A DNA stretch of 64,000 nt from Brachynemurus nebulosus (GCA_035578155.1 JAPWDM010000001.1:163343498-163407497), one strand, 5' to 3'. Positions 11,938-23,757 are shown, counted from the stretch's first letter. The notes: generated from the sequence alone by a model not told the origin. Numbers and translations: made by a program.

Positions 11938-13234
11938 TACAACCATTCTTGCAATATCATTATTATACTAACGACTAATCGATAAAGTGGTAAATAAGTA
12001 TTTTCTGAAAAACTAAACAAATATTTATTTAACTAATTACGACTTATACTATGGGCTATGGCACACAGTACCGTGAGAAAATCACGTTTATAAGTGGTAT
12101 GAAAAACAGCAATTGAATATTTTTTCTTTTATACTTTTCTTTCTCTCTCTTTGCAGAACAAAATATATTGTTAAAACATTTCAACCTGAGTTTTAACAGA
12201 CATTTAAAAAATTTTGTATCACTAAATATCCCATTTTAGCAGTTCAATACAATGCGGTATAAAAATTAAAAACTTTGAAACCCAGTTTACATTGAATGTT
12301 AAAATGTTTGCTATTTAAAGACTACTATTAATATTCTTTTTCGATATTATAGAACTATTTTACAGATATATCAGGCAGACTTTTACTGTTATCCTGCAAA
12401 GGATACTACGATTTTCTTATACAATTTACATATATAAGAATCTTTTTTTGTGTCTTTGTGTAAACTTCATCAAAATCTAACAAGTAAAATTAGGAACGAA
12501 TTTTATAATAGTCTAAATATTTTTATACATTTTAATGAAAAATTTGCCCTTGCAACAACACTGTAGTTACCAAAAATATGTATATTACGTAAGTATATCT
12601 GCACTGTGTATAGGTACGTATATTAAATAATTTCAACACCATTAAGTATGCTTTTGTTTATATAGGACATTTTGCGATCTGGAAATAACTATTTCACATT
12701 GTTACGTTTACATTTCGACAAAACCTTGTGCTTACCTATTACAAGAATGCTTCGTCATGATTGTGAAGGATTGTTGCTTTATATAATAAAATATGACTAT
12801 TGTGAATTCCATTACTGTGAATTGTTAACGAGTTTCGAATTACGTTATGGTTTTCCATTGTTATCCTCGGTCGTAGGTAACTGTTGTTTCATTTATATAA
12901 GAGCAAACTTGACGTGTATGGCACAAGCTTTGTTCATTTACAATCATTTCAATATATTTCAATTGTGCTATTTGGAAATTTAACCTACTAAGTTTGACTG
13001 TTGCATAATCAATAATCGAATGAAACTTTATATGTAGTTCTATTTTGTATTCAAAATAGCGGAGTTAAAACAAAAAGTCGAAAAGAATACAGTTTTGAAA
13101 AGTTTTGGAAGTAAAACACAATATTATAACTTTCCAGATAAATATGCAGTATTTTTTTCATCGAAAAGTTGATACTAAGGATTATTTCTACTCTCTATAA
13201 TCGAAAGAACATATCCAATTTCCAAAAATTGGAC
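11938..13234. other. Anonymous AT-rich spacer
   Basis: No gene or element identified. A 103-codon plus-strand frame at 12672-12983 has no recognisable domain and no supporting signal. Confidence 0.4.
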
Positions 13235-13325
13235 ACTGGCAGATTTCATATAACAATCTTTCTATATCCATTTAAAATAGTTTAACTCTCTAACAGTGAA
13301 CAAATTTTCAAAATCGGTGACGACG
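13235..13325 (-). repeat. Inverted single unit of the ~120-bp satellite
   Basis: Reverse-complementing gives the satellite core: CACCGATTTTGAAAATTTGT, then TTCACTGTTAGAGAGTTAAA and CTATTTTA. It shows that the satellite family is dispersed as well as tandem. Confidence 0.7.
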
Positions 13326-15575
13326 CCTTCTTGAAAAGTTAGTTAATTTTTATATTGAAAAATGAAACAGATATATTATGTAAATATTGTTACTATAACG
13401 ACAAAAAGGATAAAGCATTTATCGTAAAAAAATTTTGCAAATTTCTTAATTTTTCTCATAAGCTAGTTCACTTAGAACAATGATTCAAAAGCTTATGTAA
13501 CATTTTACACTCTTTTCGGTGTTCTAAAAAAATTTAAAAAATTTTTGACTTCTGGACAATTTTTGCAAGAGACCACCAAAATGGCGAAAAGTAGCCAAAA
13601 TTTGAACTTTTTAAAAATCTAACAGGCTTGACTGATGAACATATCCAAGGATTTGGGCTTTTATACCTTTTGACCAAATTTCATAAGAACTGAATGCGTT
13701 GTTCGAGAATTTCTGTCATAATCCCGGGCTCGGATCTTACCATGAGAGCCGCCGTAATAGCTGAATCTCCAGAATGCAAATTTTCTAAAAAGACACAGCA
13801 TAACTTTTTTTTATGTCGTGGATATGAATCGCCTAAAAAAATTGCAATATGAAAAAGTATAGTTGGGTACCGGCTAAAAGTTTGTTTTTTTTATACGATA
13901 TATCGAGACCGTATAAAAAACAAAATTATATTTTCTTTGAAAATTTTATTTGAATTTACTTCATAAACTCAATTTTTCATAACTGCTTCTGTTAAGCTCT
14001 ATATTATACGGTGTACCGGGACGCAGAAAAACGAAAAAACAAAATAATATTTTCTCTTAAAATTTTATTCCAAGTTACTTCATAACCTCAATTATTTATA
14101 ACTGCCCCTGTCCACAGCTACTCCTTATTTCCCTACGCTATAGCTTAACCAAATTTTCTATATACCGGTAACCAGTACCTACAATTTTGTAAGAAGTCTT
14201 CATCTAACATGCTACAAATACTTATTTTAATTTTTTTCACCACTCCTAGCTAACTTATTGACTGAAGATCGAACAAAAAAAATTCACTATCTATACATAC
14301 AATAGAGCAACAACGTAAGAAAATTGGAAGAAGGCGAATAAAATGTGTATCACTCACTACTTACTCTTCGAAGGGTTCACACTCTTGCTTTATTTTAATT
14401 ATTACCGAAGCTACTACTCTTACTAGAATACTACGACTTGCTTACTATACAAAGTACGAAATACATAAAACCGTGGTAAACTGATCGTTGTTAGAATTTC
14501 GTATGTATTACCACCAGTGTCTGCTGTGATGCTGTTAAATGAAGATATTATCAATAATGATCACTAGGGTTTCATTAGTGTCATTAAAGAAGACATTCTT
14601 CCAACATTCATTTGATAGCTGGATAAACGGACAGACGAATAGACAGATAAACAAGCAAGACGTTACGATACTTTGCTTATTGAATACAACGTATGGGTGG
14701 ACGTCGAACAGATATTCGACGGAGATAATCGACCAGTGACTGAGGCACGATCATTTAATTTTGTCGTAATGATGTTAAAATTAATACAATCAGTGATAGA
14801 TCTATTAATGTGTGAAAATGATTTTGGTTTGATAGGATGAAAATAGAGGGAATTATAGTATAAAATTTGCATGTGTGATCAAACAAGTTTTTAATTTTTG
14901 GACAAAGAAATTGTTATGAGAGAGGGTTTATGGATTGTGAACATTTAATATATCACACAAGGAATATTCCTAATAATCCTGATAAGCTAAATATTTAAAA
15001 AAAAATTTTATATGTAAGTCGATAGCGTCTTTTAAGTTTGAAATTGTGAAAAAGAGACTAATTTGGCATATAATTAAAAAGTATATAATTATTATTATAA
15101 TTTGTCTAAGGGTGTAATCAGAAGAATATTAAGGATGAACAACGTTTGTCTTATTTCATAACAGTAAGTCGACATATAAAATCTAAATATATAGGTATAC
15201 CTGAGCATTACTTTCTGCAACCGAAATCAATTAGAGTGAAAAATTTCACGAAACTATAAAATAAAAGAGATATAGAATTTGACTTTTGATTATTGTTAAG
15301 GGGTCTTAGGTGAGTATGAAAACCGATGTCGTCGAACTTTAGGGTGGTCAACAAATTGGCAGGGACGGGGGAAAGTTGTAGAAAAAGCCCATCAGGAGAT
15401 CGCTTATATCTTGCTTATTAATATCATCGTAGAGTGATGATTTTTTTTAAATTTGTTTGCAATTAAATGATCTAAAATTTAGGTCATATGCAAATTTTTG
15501 ATATACCTAACGGTTTTCGTGTAAAAAAACGAAAATTGAAGGCAACGTTACAATTTAAATATTTTTAGTATACAA
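13326..15575. other. Anonymous region with short repeats
   Basis: No gene seen. About 13725-13790 shares a GTAATAGCTGAATTC-like block with 25977-26045. At 13916-14110 a ~119-bp unit is present twice in tandem (core AAAATTTTATT...TTACTTCATAA.CTCAAT...TATAACTGC). The remainder is unremarkable AT-rich sequence. Confidence 0.5.
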
Positions 15576-15599
15576 ATGAGGACAAAAGTTTCACCATTT

Positions 15600-15780
15600 G
15601 TTACGGTGCATCCGATGATGACCTTCACCTTGACCTCACAGTTAAGGTTCAAGGTCATATCAAGGTCAAGTCCGTTTTTTATATGGCAACCCCCACTTTT
15701 GACCCCGAAAATGGAAAGAGCGAAAAATTCTGCATCCGAATATGACCTCGATCGCGATCTCAAGGTTAATGATCAGGATC
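15600..15780. promoter_or_regulatory. Cluster of AGGTCA nuclear-receptor half-sites
   Basis: Two perfect TCAAGGTCA sequences lie 11 bp apart at 15649-15657 and 15660-15668; that sequence is the consensus for FTZ-F1/SF-1-type monomeric nuclear receptors. Opposite-strand TGACCT half-sites occur near 15619, 15631 and 15743, with a TGACCC near 15697. There is no neighbouring gene to regulate. It may be part of a dispersed repeat that merely resembles receptor sites, so function is uncertain. Confidence 0.35.
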
Positions 15781-15789
15781 AATTCAATT

Positions 15790-16479
15790 TTTAATGTAAT
15801 TTCGGTGTCAGATTACAAATTTGTAGGTACCAATATTATTATTATTACTATGCAGTAAGATGTATAAGTACATAGTAAGTGAAGTGATGAAGAAGTGAGT
15901 ATGTATACCTTCGAAATACCTCATTTATACCTATATACATACAAAGAATAAACGGATGCACCGCTAAAGAGTTTAACAATGAATTTAATTACAATTTCTG
16001 TTTTACTTTGTACCTATAACACATAAGTATACATCTTCGAGTTAGGTATTTTGTGTCAGACGAGATTTTGTCGCGTAGATACTATAATATTTAATGAGCA
16101 ACATCATAATTAGAAATAATTAGTTAAATATTCATTTTATTAAAATATTTAATTAAAAATTATTATTTTTAATTTTTATTATTACGAATGCCATACAAGT
16201 AAAACGTTTTACTAATTATATCAGATTAAGTGAATAATTAAAAGTAAATCAGTTTATCATACAACAAAACATGAATACAAGGATAGCAATGTTGGAAGAT
16301 TATCTAAGGGGTATTAGACGAGAAACTCTTGGATTTTGATCAAGGGTTGGTGACCCTTTGTGTGACACGGGCTAGAGTGAACGTTAGATTCGGTTTGAAT
16401 GCCATAGTAGACCGATAAATGGAATTCTGAAATTTAAGTTTTTCTTTTTGAGAATATAAATTTTTGAAGTTCACAATGA
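15790..16479. other. Anonymous spacer, left flank of the BEL/Pao insertion
   Basis: AT-rich DNA without a gene. It continues directly into 23758 onward once the BEL/Pao element is removed. Confidence 0.5.
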
Positions 16480-16484
16480 CTTAC

Positions 16485-17152
16485 TGTGTGCGCTGCAAAC
16501 GCTGGTTTACGAATTAACCAATTGCTTCCGAAACAAAAAATCGAAATTGGACTGTATTCCAACAAACAAAATGATAGAAATGAAAGTTAAATATTACTCA
16601 CCCAAAGAGTCGTATTTTCGGTGCTTCACTGTACCAGTAAGGTAAAAAGGCATGGGAGAAAACGAGGGATGTTAAGGAATTCTGGTACTATTAAAAAAAA
16701 AAAATAATAACTGTCCCGCTTAAATAATTATGCACTATTCTTTCATTTTATCACAAGGCAAATCACTTAAAATTACGAATATCAAATTCTTATTTCAAAT
16801 AGACTTTTCAAAAAAAAACAACTTAAGACTTATAGCACTTAATTCAAAAATTAATACAAATATTACACACAAATATTCTTTATATGCATATGGCAAATCA
16901 AACGAAACAAACGAATCGATCCAGTCGTACTAACCGTACTTATCTGAATGTATTTTTTTTTTTGCTTATTCAAAAAACACAACAAGTATAAACAGACAAA
17001 TTCTAAATTTTGTATAAACAAATCGACTTTTAACTTTTTTTTTTTTTTATATTGCTTGGGCCATCTATCGAAAATGAAACCAAACTCAAAAAGAAATTAA
17101 TGATTATTTATTAAATTAATAATTTCAATAGATGTCCCAAGCGGCCCAAACA
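16485..17152 (-). repeat. BEL/Pao 3' LTR (left copy)
   Basis: The 3' LTR in the sense of the element. It is 668 bp, the same length as the right copy. AATAAA is present on the minus strand in its outer part, a candidate polyadenylation signal. The small plus-strand frame at 16730-16933 occurs identically in both LTRs and is not a gene. Confidence 0.95.
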
Positions 17153-17185
17153 CTCCCCCCGCCCTGAAGAATTGTCTTCAGACCG
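17153..17185 (-). promoter_or_regulatory. Polypurine tract and adjacent hairpin
   Basis: On the minus strand GGGCGGGGGGAG ends exactly at the 3' LTR, the expected plus-strand primer for reverse transcription. Next to it, CTGAAGA and TCTTCAG form a 7-bp stem around the loop ATTG (about 17164-17181). Confidence 0.8.
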
Positions 17186-17327
17186 GTGGGTGGAAAAGGC
17201 ACGACCAAACTAAAAACTTATGACACTTACAAGTTGCAAATAACTATATAACGTTTACTTACAAAATATTAAATTTTAGCCAGAGCTAATCAAAATTAAA
17301 CAAAATTCTAGGGCGAAATAACTATAA

Positions 17328-20300
17328 TTATTGACTGGGCAACGGGCACAGTCGTACTACCGGTCTTTTATATGTACCGGTTTTGGTACGTACATTGGCT
17401 ACTCGAATTACGCCATCGGACCCAGGAAATACTTGTTCAATGACTCCCACTGGCCATTGCAATGGAGGGACATTGTCTTGTTTCATTATTACAAGTTCAC
17501 CAACTTTAACAGGTCTAGTGGGGGTGTTCCACTTTTGGCGAACCTGCAATTGTGTTAAATAATCCTGGTGCCAACGTTTCCAAAACATTTGGACTAAATG
17601 GTCCAATAGTCGTTTTCTATCTAACAAATTTTTAGGAGGGCTTAAAACATCCGGTGCAGGCAACGAAACTAACGGAGTATAAGTTAGAAAATGAGCCGGC
17701 GTTAAAGGCATAGGATCCGACGGATCGGTACTTTGCCACAAAAGAGGCCGCGAATTTAATAGTGCTTCAATCTGCGTGAAAACGGTATTTAGTTCCTCGT
17801 AAGTAAGAGTCTGTAAACCAATTACTTTATACAAATGCGTTTTTACTGATTTTACTTGCGATTCCCAAACTCCGGAGAAGTGAGGGCTCATTGGTGGTTG
17901 CAATATCCACGAAATTTTGCGCGCGGCTAATTCATCGTTGATACGAGTATGATACTCATCCGAATGTAGTAAAATATGTAAATCATTCAACTCATTTCTG
18001 GCTCCAATATAGTTAGTCCCCCTATCACTATAAATCACGCTACAGGCACCGCGACGTGACAAGAAACGTTTAAAGGCTGCCAAAAATAAATCGGTCGACA
18101 AATCCGACACAAGCTCCAAATGGAGTGCTTTGGTCACTAAACAAATAAACAAACATAAATAGGCCTTTTGGCTTTTTACGCCTCTTCGACGACTAAGCGT
18201 GATGCGAAAAGGACCAGCAAAATCAGTAGCACAATGCAAAAACGGTTTGGCTTCGTTCACCCTTACTGTGGGTAGATCAGCCATTTTCGGAAATGTATTT
18301 TTTGGATTAAAACGGAAACAATAATTACACTTACGAAGGCGATATCGAATAGTATTGCGAGCACCAAGAATCCAATATTTCTGCCGCAAAATAGCTGAAA
18401 CCAACGAAGGCCCGGTATGCAAATTCCTTATGTGGCAATAATCAATCAATAAATTGACGAAATGACAATTTCGAGGGAGAAGGAGGGGATGCTTTTGCTC
18501 AAATTCCAAACTGGATTTACTAAGACGACCTCCAACTCTAATTAATCCGTTGTCTAAAAACGGATTTAAAGAAATAATTGTATTAGACACTAATTTATTA
18601 TTTGTTAATTGTGAAATTTCTAACGAAAAATATTGCTGCTGGACTACTTTTACTAACAACAGCTCAGCTGATTCCATATCAGCTCCACTAATGTTTCCAC
18701 GAGTTTTGAGAATTCGCAGAAATCTCAAAATATAAACCGTTGTACGTATCAGCTTAATCCATGTTGAGCATCGAAGGATTAATTCGAATATAGAATTTGT
18801 GGTGGTTTGAGATGTAACCAGCGAAACGAGCTTTTGTTCTGGAACGTTATCAATCGAAATTGATGAAATCGAACGAATGGGCCATGTCGAGACTTCTGAC
18901 TTCAACCATGTTGGACCTTGGATCCAAGATGTCATCGCTATAAACTGAGACGGTTTCATACCCCGCGATAAACAATCGCTAATATTATTACTACCATCAA
19001 TATGATACCAATTCTGCGGAGGAACTAAATTTTGTATTTGTACGACACGGTTAGCAACAAAAGTTTGCCACCGATATGGGGGTGCTGAAATCCAACTTAA
19101 AGCGACAGTTGAATCGGACAAGGCAAAAACCTGTTTGACTGGTATACGAGATTCCAAACTATGACGAACGAAATTGATGAGTTTGGCTAATAAAACGGCA
19201 CCCGATAACTCCAACCGAGGAATAGTTTGTGTTTTCATAGGCGCCACTTTGGTTTTGGCACAAACTAAATTAACTGTAACGTCTCCATTACCGGCAATAC
19301 TTTTAACATAAACAACAGCTCCATACGCGTTTAGACAAGCGTCACAAAAGCCTATTAATGTAACGTGAGCATCTAACACGATTCCTAAATGACGAGAAAT
19401 ATGAAAATTTCTTAACAAATTAAACTCCTCTTGTAACTGCTTCCATTCATTTGAAACACTTTCAGAAGGAAGTTCATCCCAATCTAAATTAAGTGCCCAT
19501 AGTCGACGAATAATCAATTTAAGTAGTAAAGTGACTGGACTCAAAAAACCACACGGGTCGAAGAGACGAGCAACCGTGCTTAGCACATTACGTTTTGTGC
19601 AAGGGCGAAATTCAACCTGTATGCTAAAAGTGAATATGTCCAATTTTGGATACCATTCCAATCCTAAAACCTTTAATCCATCAGTATTGAAACTTACGAC
19701 TTTGGGCGAACGTTGATCTTCCGGGATGGCGGTCAAAAGTTCCTCTGAATTGACTGCCCACTTGGTAAGTTGAAACTGACCACGAGCGAACATGTTTACC
19801 AACTGAAAATATGTATCCTTAGCTTCATCAACACTACTAACGCTACTGACCAAATCATCTATATAAAAATCACGTTTTACTACTTGAGCCGCTATAGGAT
19901 AAATGTCACCTTCGTCATCAGCCAACTGATGTAAAGTGCGAATAGCTAAAAATGGTGACGATTTTACACCGAATGTCACGGTATTCAGCTGATAAACCGA
20001 CACTGGCTCATCAGGAGAAAAACGCCATAATAATTGTTGAAAACGTTGGTGATCCGGATGCATACCAATACGCAAGTACATTTGACGAATATCCGCGGTG
20101 AAAGCAACAGGAAAAATTCGAAAGTTTACAAAAAGAGTGCAGATATCAGTCTGAAGTTTCGGACCAGTATGCAAAAGGCAATTTAAGGACAAATGTGTAG
20201 ATGTTTTACACGAGGCATTAAAAACGCAACGAAGTGGTGTAGAGGTACTATCTGCTTTAAAAACACCGTGGTGAGGAATAAAATAATTAGGCGAGATTAA

Positions 20301-22517
20301 TTCGGTTTTTTCCACTAATGACATATAATTCAACTGTAAATATTCTTTAAAAACTGAACTGTATTGCTCCTTAAAGGCAGAACATTTCTCGAATTTTTTC
20401 TCCAACGAATAAAAACACCTCAAAGCCGATGAATATGAATCTCCCAGCAAACCGGGATCTAATTTAAACGGCAAAGTTACGACGTAGCGTCCTGAAACTT
20501 CACGTTGAACCGTTGATTCATAAATCTTATTACATTCGATGTCATCAGGGTGTTCATGACGTTGTTCTGGAAGATCTTCATCCTCCCAAAATTTTCGAAC
20601 TAAACTATCCAGAGAGGAATCAACTGTGGTGTGAAATGACTGGAATGATGTGTTGAACGTAGATATTGCGGGAGCAGAACCCATGACCACAAAACCCAAT
20701 TTCGTTTCAATAGCGATAGGTGAATGAAGTGAGCCTGTAACTTTACGTGTTCCTAATAATTGGCCATAGAGGGAGGCACCGATAATACCATCAATAGGGC
20801 CCGGTCGATCAAACGTATCATCCGCTAAAGGTAAATCCAAAACATGCAACATTGAATCCGTACAAACTTGATAACTGGGAATTCTTTCAGTTATTCGATC
20901 CACTAACAGAACTTCCAGATTATAACAAATATTTGCATCAAAACGGGATAAAATTGTAATATCAGTTTTGCCTTGTACAAAACTATCATTGGAACTGATA
21001 CCCCTAACGAGTGCATGACACTTTGAAACATCCAACTGTAACCGTTTTGCACATTGTATAGTCAAAAAATGTCCAGTACTACCTGAGTCTAACAAAAATC
21101 TAACACGATGTTTTATTCCAGCATTATCTAAAACATAGGCAACAACAGTAGATAACAACACAGTGGTGTTGAATGACGAAGTTGCTGTTGTGGTCCCACA
21201 AAATGTTGACTTCGAATCCAAAGGGACCGTTAAACTGGATGAATTTTGTATTTTGGAAGAATCCTGAGAAGCGGTACTAATATGAGTAGAAGTATTTGAC
21301 GTAGGCTTGTTCACAACATGAGATTTAGTAAAATGTAAGAGTGTATGATGATTGTATTGGCATATTTTGCATCTAGTTTTACATTTACAAAGCGCGACCT
21401 TATGATTACCAAAACAATTTAAGCAAAGATTTTTATTTTTAATAATTCGATATCGATCAGATGGAGAGCAAGCTAGAAATTTGGAACATTTCAGAAGAGA
21501 GTGATCTTTTGAATGACAAACCAGACACAAATCAGACTGATTCTCAACTAAAAAAGAATGAGTCACTTTACTCTTATGAGTCACCGATTGTTTGTTTGAA
21601 GTAGCGGTCTCAGAACGAGCGTAAATTTTTGCCTGTTCCTTTACAAAATCTAAAATCTCATTATACGTGGGTATCGAAGATCGTCGACGGGTATTCTCAA
21701 ACAAGGTTCTGGTTTGTAAATCTAATTTTTTCAAAGCAAGAGATGAAATGATAAAATCAGCTAAATCTGAAATTTCTAACCTACTTAAAGCATTATATGA
21801 AGTATCAAATTTTTCTAAAAAATTATTCAAATTGTTAGCTGAAGCAGTCTGGGCTGGCTTCAATTCGAACATTTGTTCTAAATAAGTATTAGCTAATGCC
21901 CACTGATCTTGAAATTTATCGACCAATGCCTGCCAAATAATTTCATAATTTGCTCCGATTGGTGGAATTCCCGCGCAAACTGATAGTGCTTTTCCCGATA
22001 ATTTACCGATCAAATAGTGTACTTTATCGACATTTGTCAAATTTTTATTTTCGTGAATTAAATTCCTAAAATATTCAAAGAAGAGCGGCCAATCCTTAAT
22101 ATTACCGGAAAATTCGGGCAGCTCCAATTTAGGGAGTCTAGGTACGCTGCGCTGAGCTTCATTTACGTTAGTTTTTTCGGCATCAGTGGCACTCAGATTA
22201 GTAGTTACTTCGGATTTTTCAAAAATGCTTTTTGCTACTGACAAAACGTGACAATAAATTTCATCAAATGATTCTAATACACTAAAATCAGTCTCATAAT
22301 TTTCATCAATTTCCAAATTTAAATCATTAATACTTTCAACCACGCTAATAAAGTTAGATTTAGTTTCTTCAAGTGTATTAAGCCTAATTTTAAAATTTTC
22401 TAAATTGGTTGAAATTTTCAAATTTTTTGTGTAATCGAATAATTTCTGTAGCCGTAAAAAATATAATTCTTTTTTAGCAATTAAAGATTTTAATTGTCTC
22501 TTCTGTTTGTCAGACAT
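17328..22517 (-). CDS. BEL/Pao Gag-Pol polyprotein, 1729 aa
   Basis: It encodes all proteins needed to package and copy the element. In order: a Gag-like N-terminus with a DUF1759-type region (LPKLELPEFSG near 128, then FEYFRNLI); cysteine-histidine knuckles at about 330-390 (CLVC, CLNC, CKIC); an aspartic protease with LLDSGSTG (catalytic D477); a reverse transcriptase with YIDD at about 885-888; an RNase H-like region (FCDACLNAYGA); an integrase zinc-binding region (H...H...CNYC); an integrase core with catalytic triad D1432 (TDFAGPF), D1498 (YSDRGTN) and E1552 (WESQVK); and a DUF5641-type C-terminus. Gag and Pol share one frame, as usual in BEL/Pao. The start is the only ATG context before the 5' leader. 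No stop or frameshift is seen, and the length fits an intact family member. Confidence 0.97.
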   Translation of the reverse strand: MSDKQKRQLKSLIAKKELYFLRLQKLFDYTKNLKISTNLENFKIRLNTLEETKSNFISVVESINDLNLEIDENYETDFSVLESFDEIYCHVLSVAKSIFEKSEVTTNLSATDAEKTNVNEAQRSVPRLPKLELPEFSGNIKDWPLFFEYFRNLIHENKNLTNVDKVHYLIGKLSGKALSVCAGIPPIGANYEIIWQALVDKFQDQWALANTYLEQMFELKPAQTASANNLNNFLEKFDTSYNALSRLEISDLADFIISSLALKKLDLQTRTLFENTRRRSSIPTYNEILDFVKEQAKIYARSETATSNKQSVTHKSKVTHSFLVENQSDLCLVCHSKDHSLLKCSKFLACSPSDRYRIIKNKNLCLNCFGNHKVALCKCKTRCKICQYNHHTLLHFTKSHVVNKPTSNTSTHISTASQDSSKIQNSSSLTVPLDSKSTFCGTTTATSSFNTTVLLSTVVAYVLDNAGIKHRVRFLLDSGSTGHFLTIQCAKRLQLDVSKCHALVRGISSNDSFVQGKTDITILSRFDANICYNLEVLLVDRITERIPSYQVCTDSMLHVLDLPLADDTFDRPGPIDGIIGASLYGQLLGTRKVTGSLHSPIAIETKLGFVVMGSAPAISTFNTSFQSFHTTVDSSLDSLVRKFWEDEDLPEQRHEHPDDIECNKIYESTVQREVSGRYVVTLPFKLDPGLLGDSYSSALRCFYSLEKKFEKCSAFKEQYSSVFKEYLQLNYMSLVEKTELISPNYFIPHHGVFKADSTSTPLRCVFNASCKTSTHLSLNCLLHTGPKLQTDICTLFVNFRIFPVAFTADIRQMYLRIGMHPDHQRFQQLLWRFSPDEPVSVYQLNTVTFGVKSSPFLAIRTLHQLADDEGDIYPIAAQVVKRDFYIDDLVSSVSSVDEAKDTYFQLVNMFARGQFQLTKWAVNSEELLTAIPEDQRSPKVVSFNTDGLKVLGLEWYPKLDIFTFSIQVEFRPCTKRNVLSTVARLFDPCGFLSPVTLLLKLIIRRLWALNLDWDELPSESVSNEWKQLQEEFNLLRNFHISRHLGIVLDAHVTLIGFCDACLNAYGAVVYVKSIAGNGDVTVNLVCAKTKVAPMKTQTIPRLELSGAVLLAKLINFVRHSLESRIPVKQVFALSDSTVALSWISAPPYRWQTFVANRVVQIQNLVPPQNWYHIDGSNNISDCLSRGMKPSQFIAMTSWIQGPTWLKSEVSTWPIRSISSISIDNVPEQKLVSLVTSQTTTNSIFELILRCSTWIKLIRTTVYILRFLRILKTRGNISGADMESAELLLVKVVQQQYFSLEISQLTNNKLVSNTIISLNPFLDNGLIRVGGRLSKSSLEFEQKHPLLLPRNCHFVNLLIDYCHIRNLHTGPSLVSAILRQKYWILGARNTIRYRLRKCNYCFRFNPKNTFPKMADLPTVRVNEAKPFLHCATDFAGPFRITLSRRRGVKSQKAYLCLFICLVTKALHLELVSDLSTDLFLAAFKRFLSRRGACSVIYSDRGTNYIGARNELNDLHILLHSDEYHTRINDELAARKISWILQPPMSPHFSGVWESQVKSVKTHLYKVIGLQTLTYEELNTVFTQIEALLNSRPLLWQSTDPSDPMPLTPAHFLTYTPLVSLPAPDVLSPPKNLLDRKRLLDHLVQMFWKRWHQDYLTQLQVRQKWNTPTRPVKVGELVIMKQDNVPPLQWPVGVIEQVFPGSDGVIRVANVRTKTGTYKRPVVRLCPLPSQ

Positions 22518-23054
22518 GTTAAATTAATTTAAATTCAATTTCAAAAAAAAAAAAACAACAAAATTGACTATACTTAATAAAGGCGCATATGTAGATTATG
22601 TAAGTACACAGTACATACGTTTAGTACGCCTATAATCATGTACACAATACGTACATAGGCCAAATTTGATATGCATTCAAGAATATTCCCGTTTAAGTTT
22701 ACACAAAAATGAATATTATTTTAAGCATTGTTCAATACAAATCAATTCACTAAAAAATACTAATATTTTAAAGAAAATAACAAAAAAAAAAAAAAAAACA
22801 ATCCAAAGTTCAATTCAAATATAATCAAACTAATAATAATTTATTTTTGGAAATATATTTAGATAATATAAATGCCTTTCGAACTAAACAAAGAAATTAT
22901 TACGTAACATCCGAATTGAACTCATTTAATTATTTTTCCAAGCTAACAATATAAGTGCTATAAGTTATGATAGCTTCCAAAAAAACAATAATGATACAAA
23001 TTACAAAAAATTAAGTACTTAAGAAGAATATTTGAACTACCAAATACGCGATAG
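22518..23054 (-). other. BEL/Pao 5' leader
   Basis: About 540 nt between primer-binding site and start codon. AT-rich, with A-runs, and no reading frame seen. It would carry any packaging signal. Confidence 0.7.
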
Positions 23055-23072
23055 ATCCGGCTCGAAGGACCA
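23055..23072 (-). promoter_or_regulatory. Primer-binding site, tRNA-Tyr type
   Basis: The plus-strand text ATCCGGCTCGAAGGACCA is identical to the 3' end of insect tRNA-Tyr plus CCA (recalled, not searched), so the minus-strand RNA would pair with it. It lies 12 nt from the 5' LTR edge, slightly farther than usual. Confidence 0.8.
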
Positions 23073-23084
23073 AAAAAAATAGTG

Positions 23085-23752
23085 TGTGTGCGCTGCAAAC
23101 GCTGGTTTACGAATTAACCAATTGCTTCCGAAACAAAAAATCGAAATTGGACTGTATTCCAACAAACAAAATGATAGAAATGAAAGTTAAATATTACTCA
23201 CCCAAAGAGTCGTATTTTCGGTGCTTCACTGTACCAGTAAGGTAAAAAGGCATGGGAGAAAACGAGGGATGTTAAGGAATTCTGGTACTATTAAAAAAAA
23301 AAAATAATAACTGTCCCGCTTAAATAATTATGCACTATTCTTTCATTTTATCACAAGGCAAATCACTTAAAATTACGAATATCAAATTCTTATTTCAAAT
23401 AGACTTTTCAAAAAAAAACAACTTAAGACTTATAGCACTTAATTCAAAAATTAATACAAATATTACACACAAATATTCTTTATATGCATATGGCAAATCA
23501 AACGAAACAAACGAATCGATCCAGTCGTACTAACCGTACTTATCTGAATGTATTTTTTTTTTTTGCTTATTCAAAAAACACAACAAGTATAAACAGACAA
23601 ATTCTAAATTTTGTATAAACAAATCGACTTTTAACTTTTTTTTTTTTTTTATTGCTTGGGCCATCTATCGAAAATGAAACCAAACTCAAAAAGAAATTAA
23701 TGATTATTTATTAAATTAATAATTTCAATAGATGTCCCAAGCGGCCCAAACA
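23085..23752 (-). repeat. BEL/Pao 5' LTR (right copy)
   Basis: 668 bp and near-identical to the left LTR. Differences seen are the lengths of two T-runs and an AT dinucleotide next to the second. It begins transcription of the minus-strand element. Confidence 0.95.
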
Positions 23753-23757
23753 CTTAC

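Larger units (their letters stand above)
16485..23752 (-). mobile_element. Complete BEL/Pao LTR retrotransposon (7268 bp)
   Basis: Two 668-bp LTRs with TG...CA ends flank a single long polyprotein on the minus strand. The 5-bp target duplication CTTAC is exact at 16480-16484 and 23753-23757. A primer-binding site matching the 3' end of tRNA-Tyr follows the 5' LTR (the right one), and a purine tract precedes the 3' LTR (the left one). The LTRs differ only in two T-run lengths and a TA next to one run, as far as could be compared by eye, and the reading frame is intact, so insertion was recent and the copy may still be competent. No env-like frame is present. Confidence 0.96.

Noticed and set aside
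12672..12983. 103-codon plus-strand frame, Cys/Tyr/Leu-rich
   Set aside because: No domain, no signal and no repeat support; consistent with a chance frame.
16730..16933. 67-codon frame, repeated at 23330-23533
   Set aside because: It lies inside both BEL/Pao LTRs on the strand opposite to the element and has no domain.
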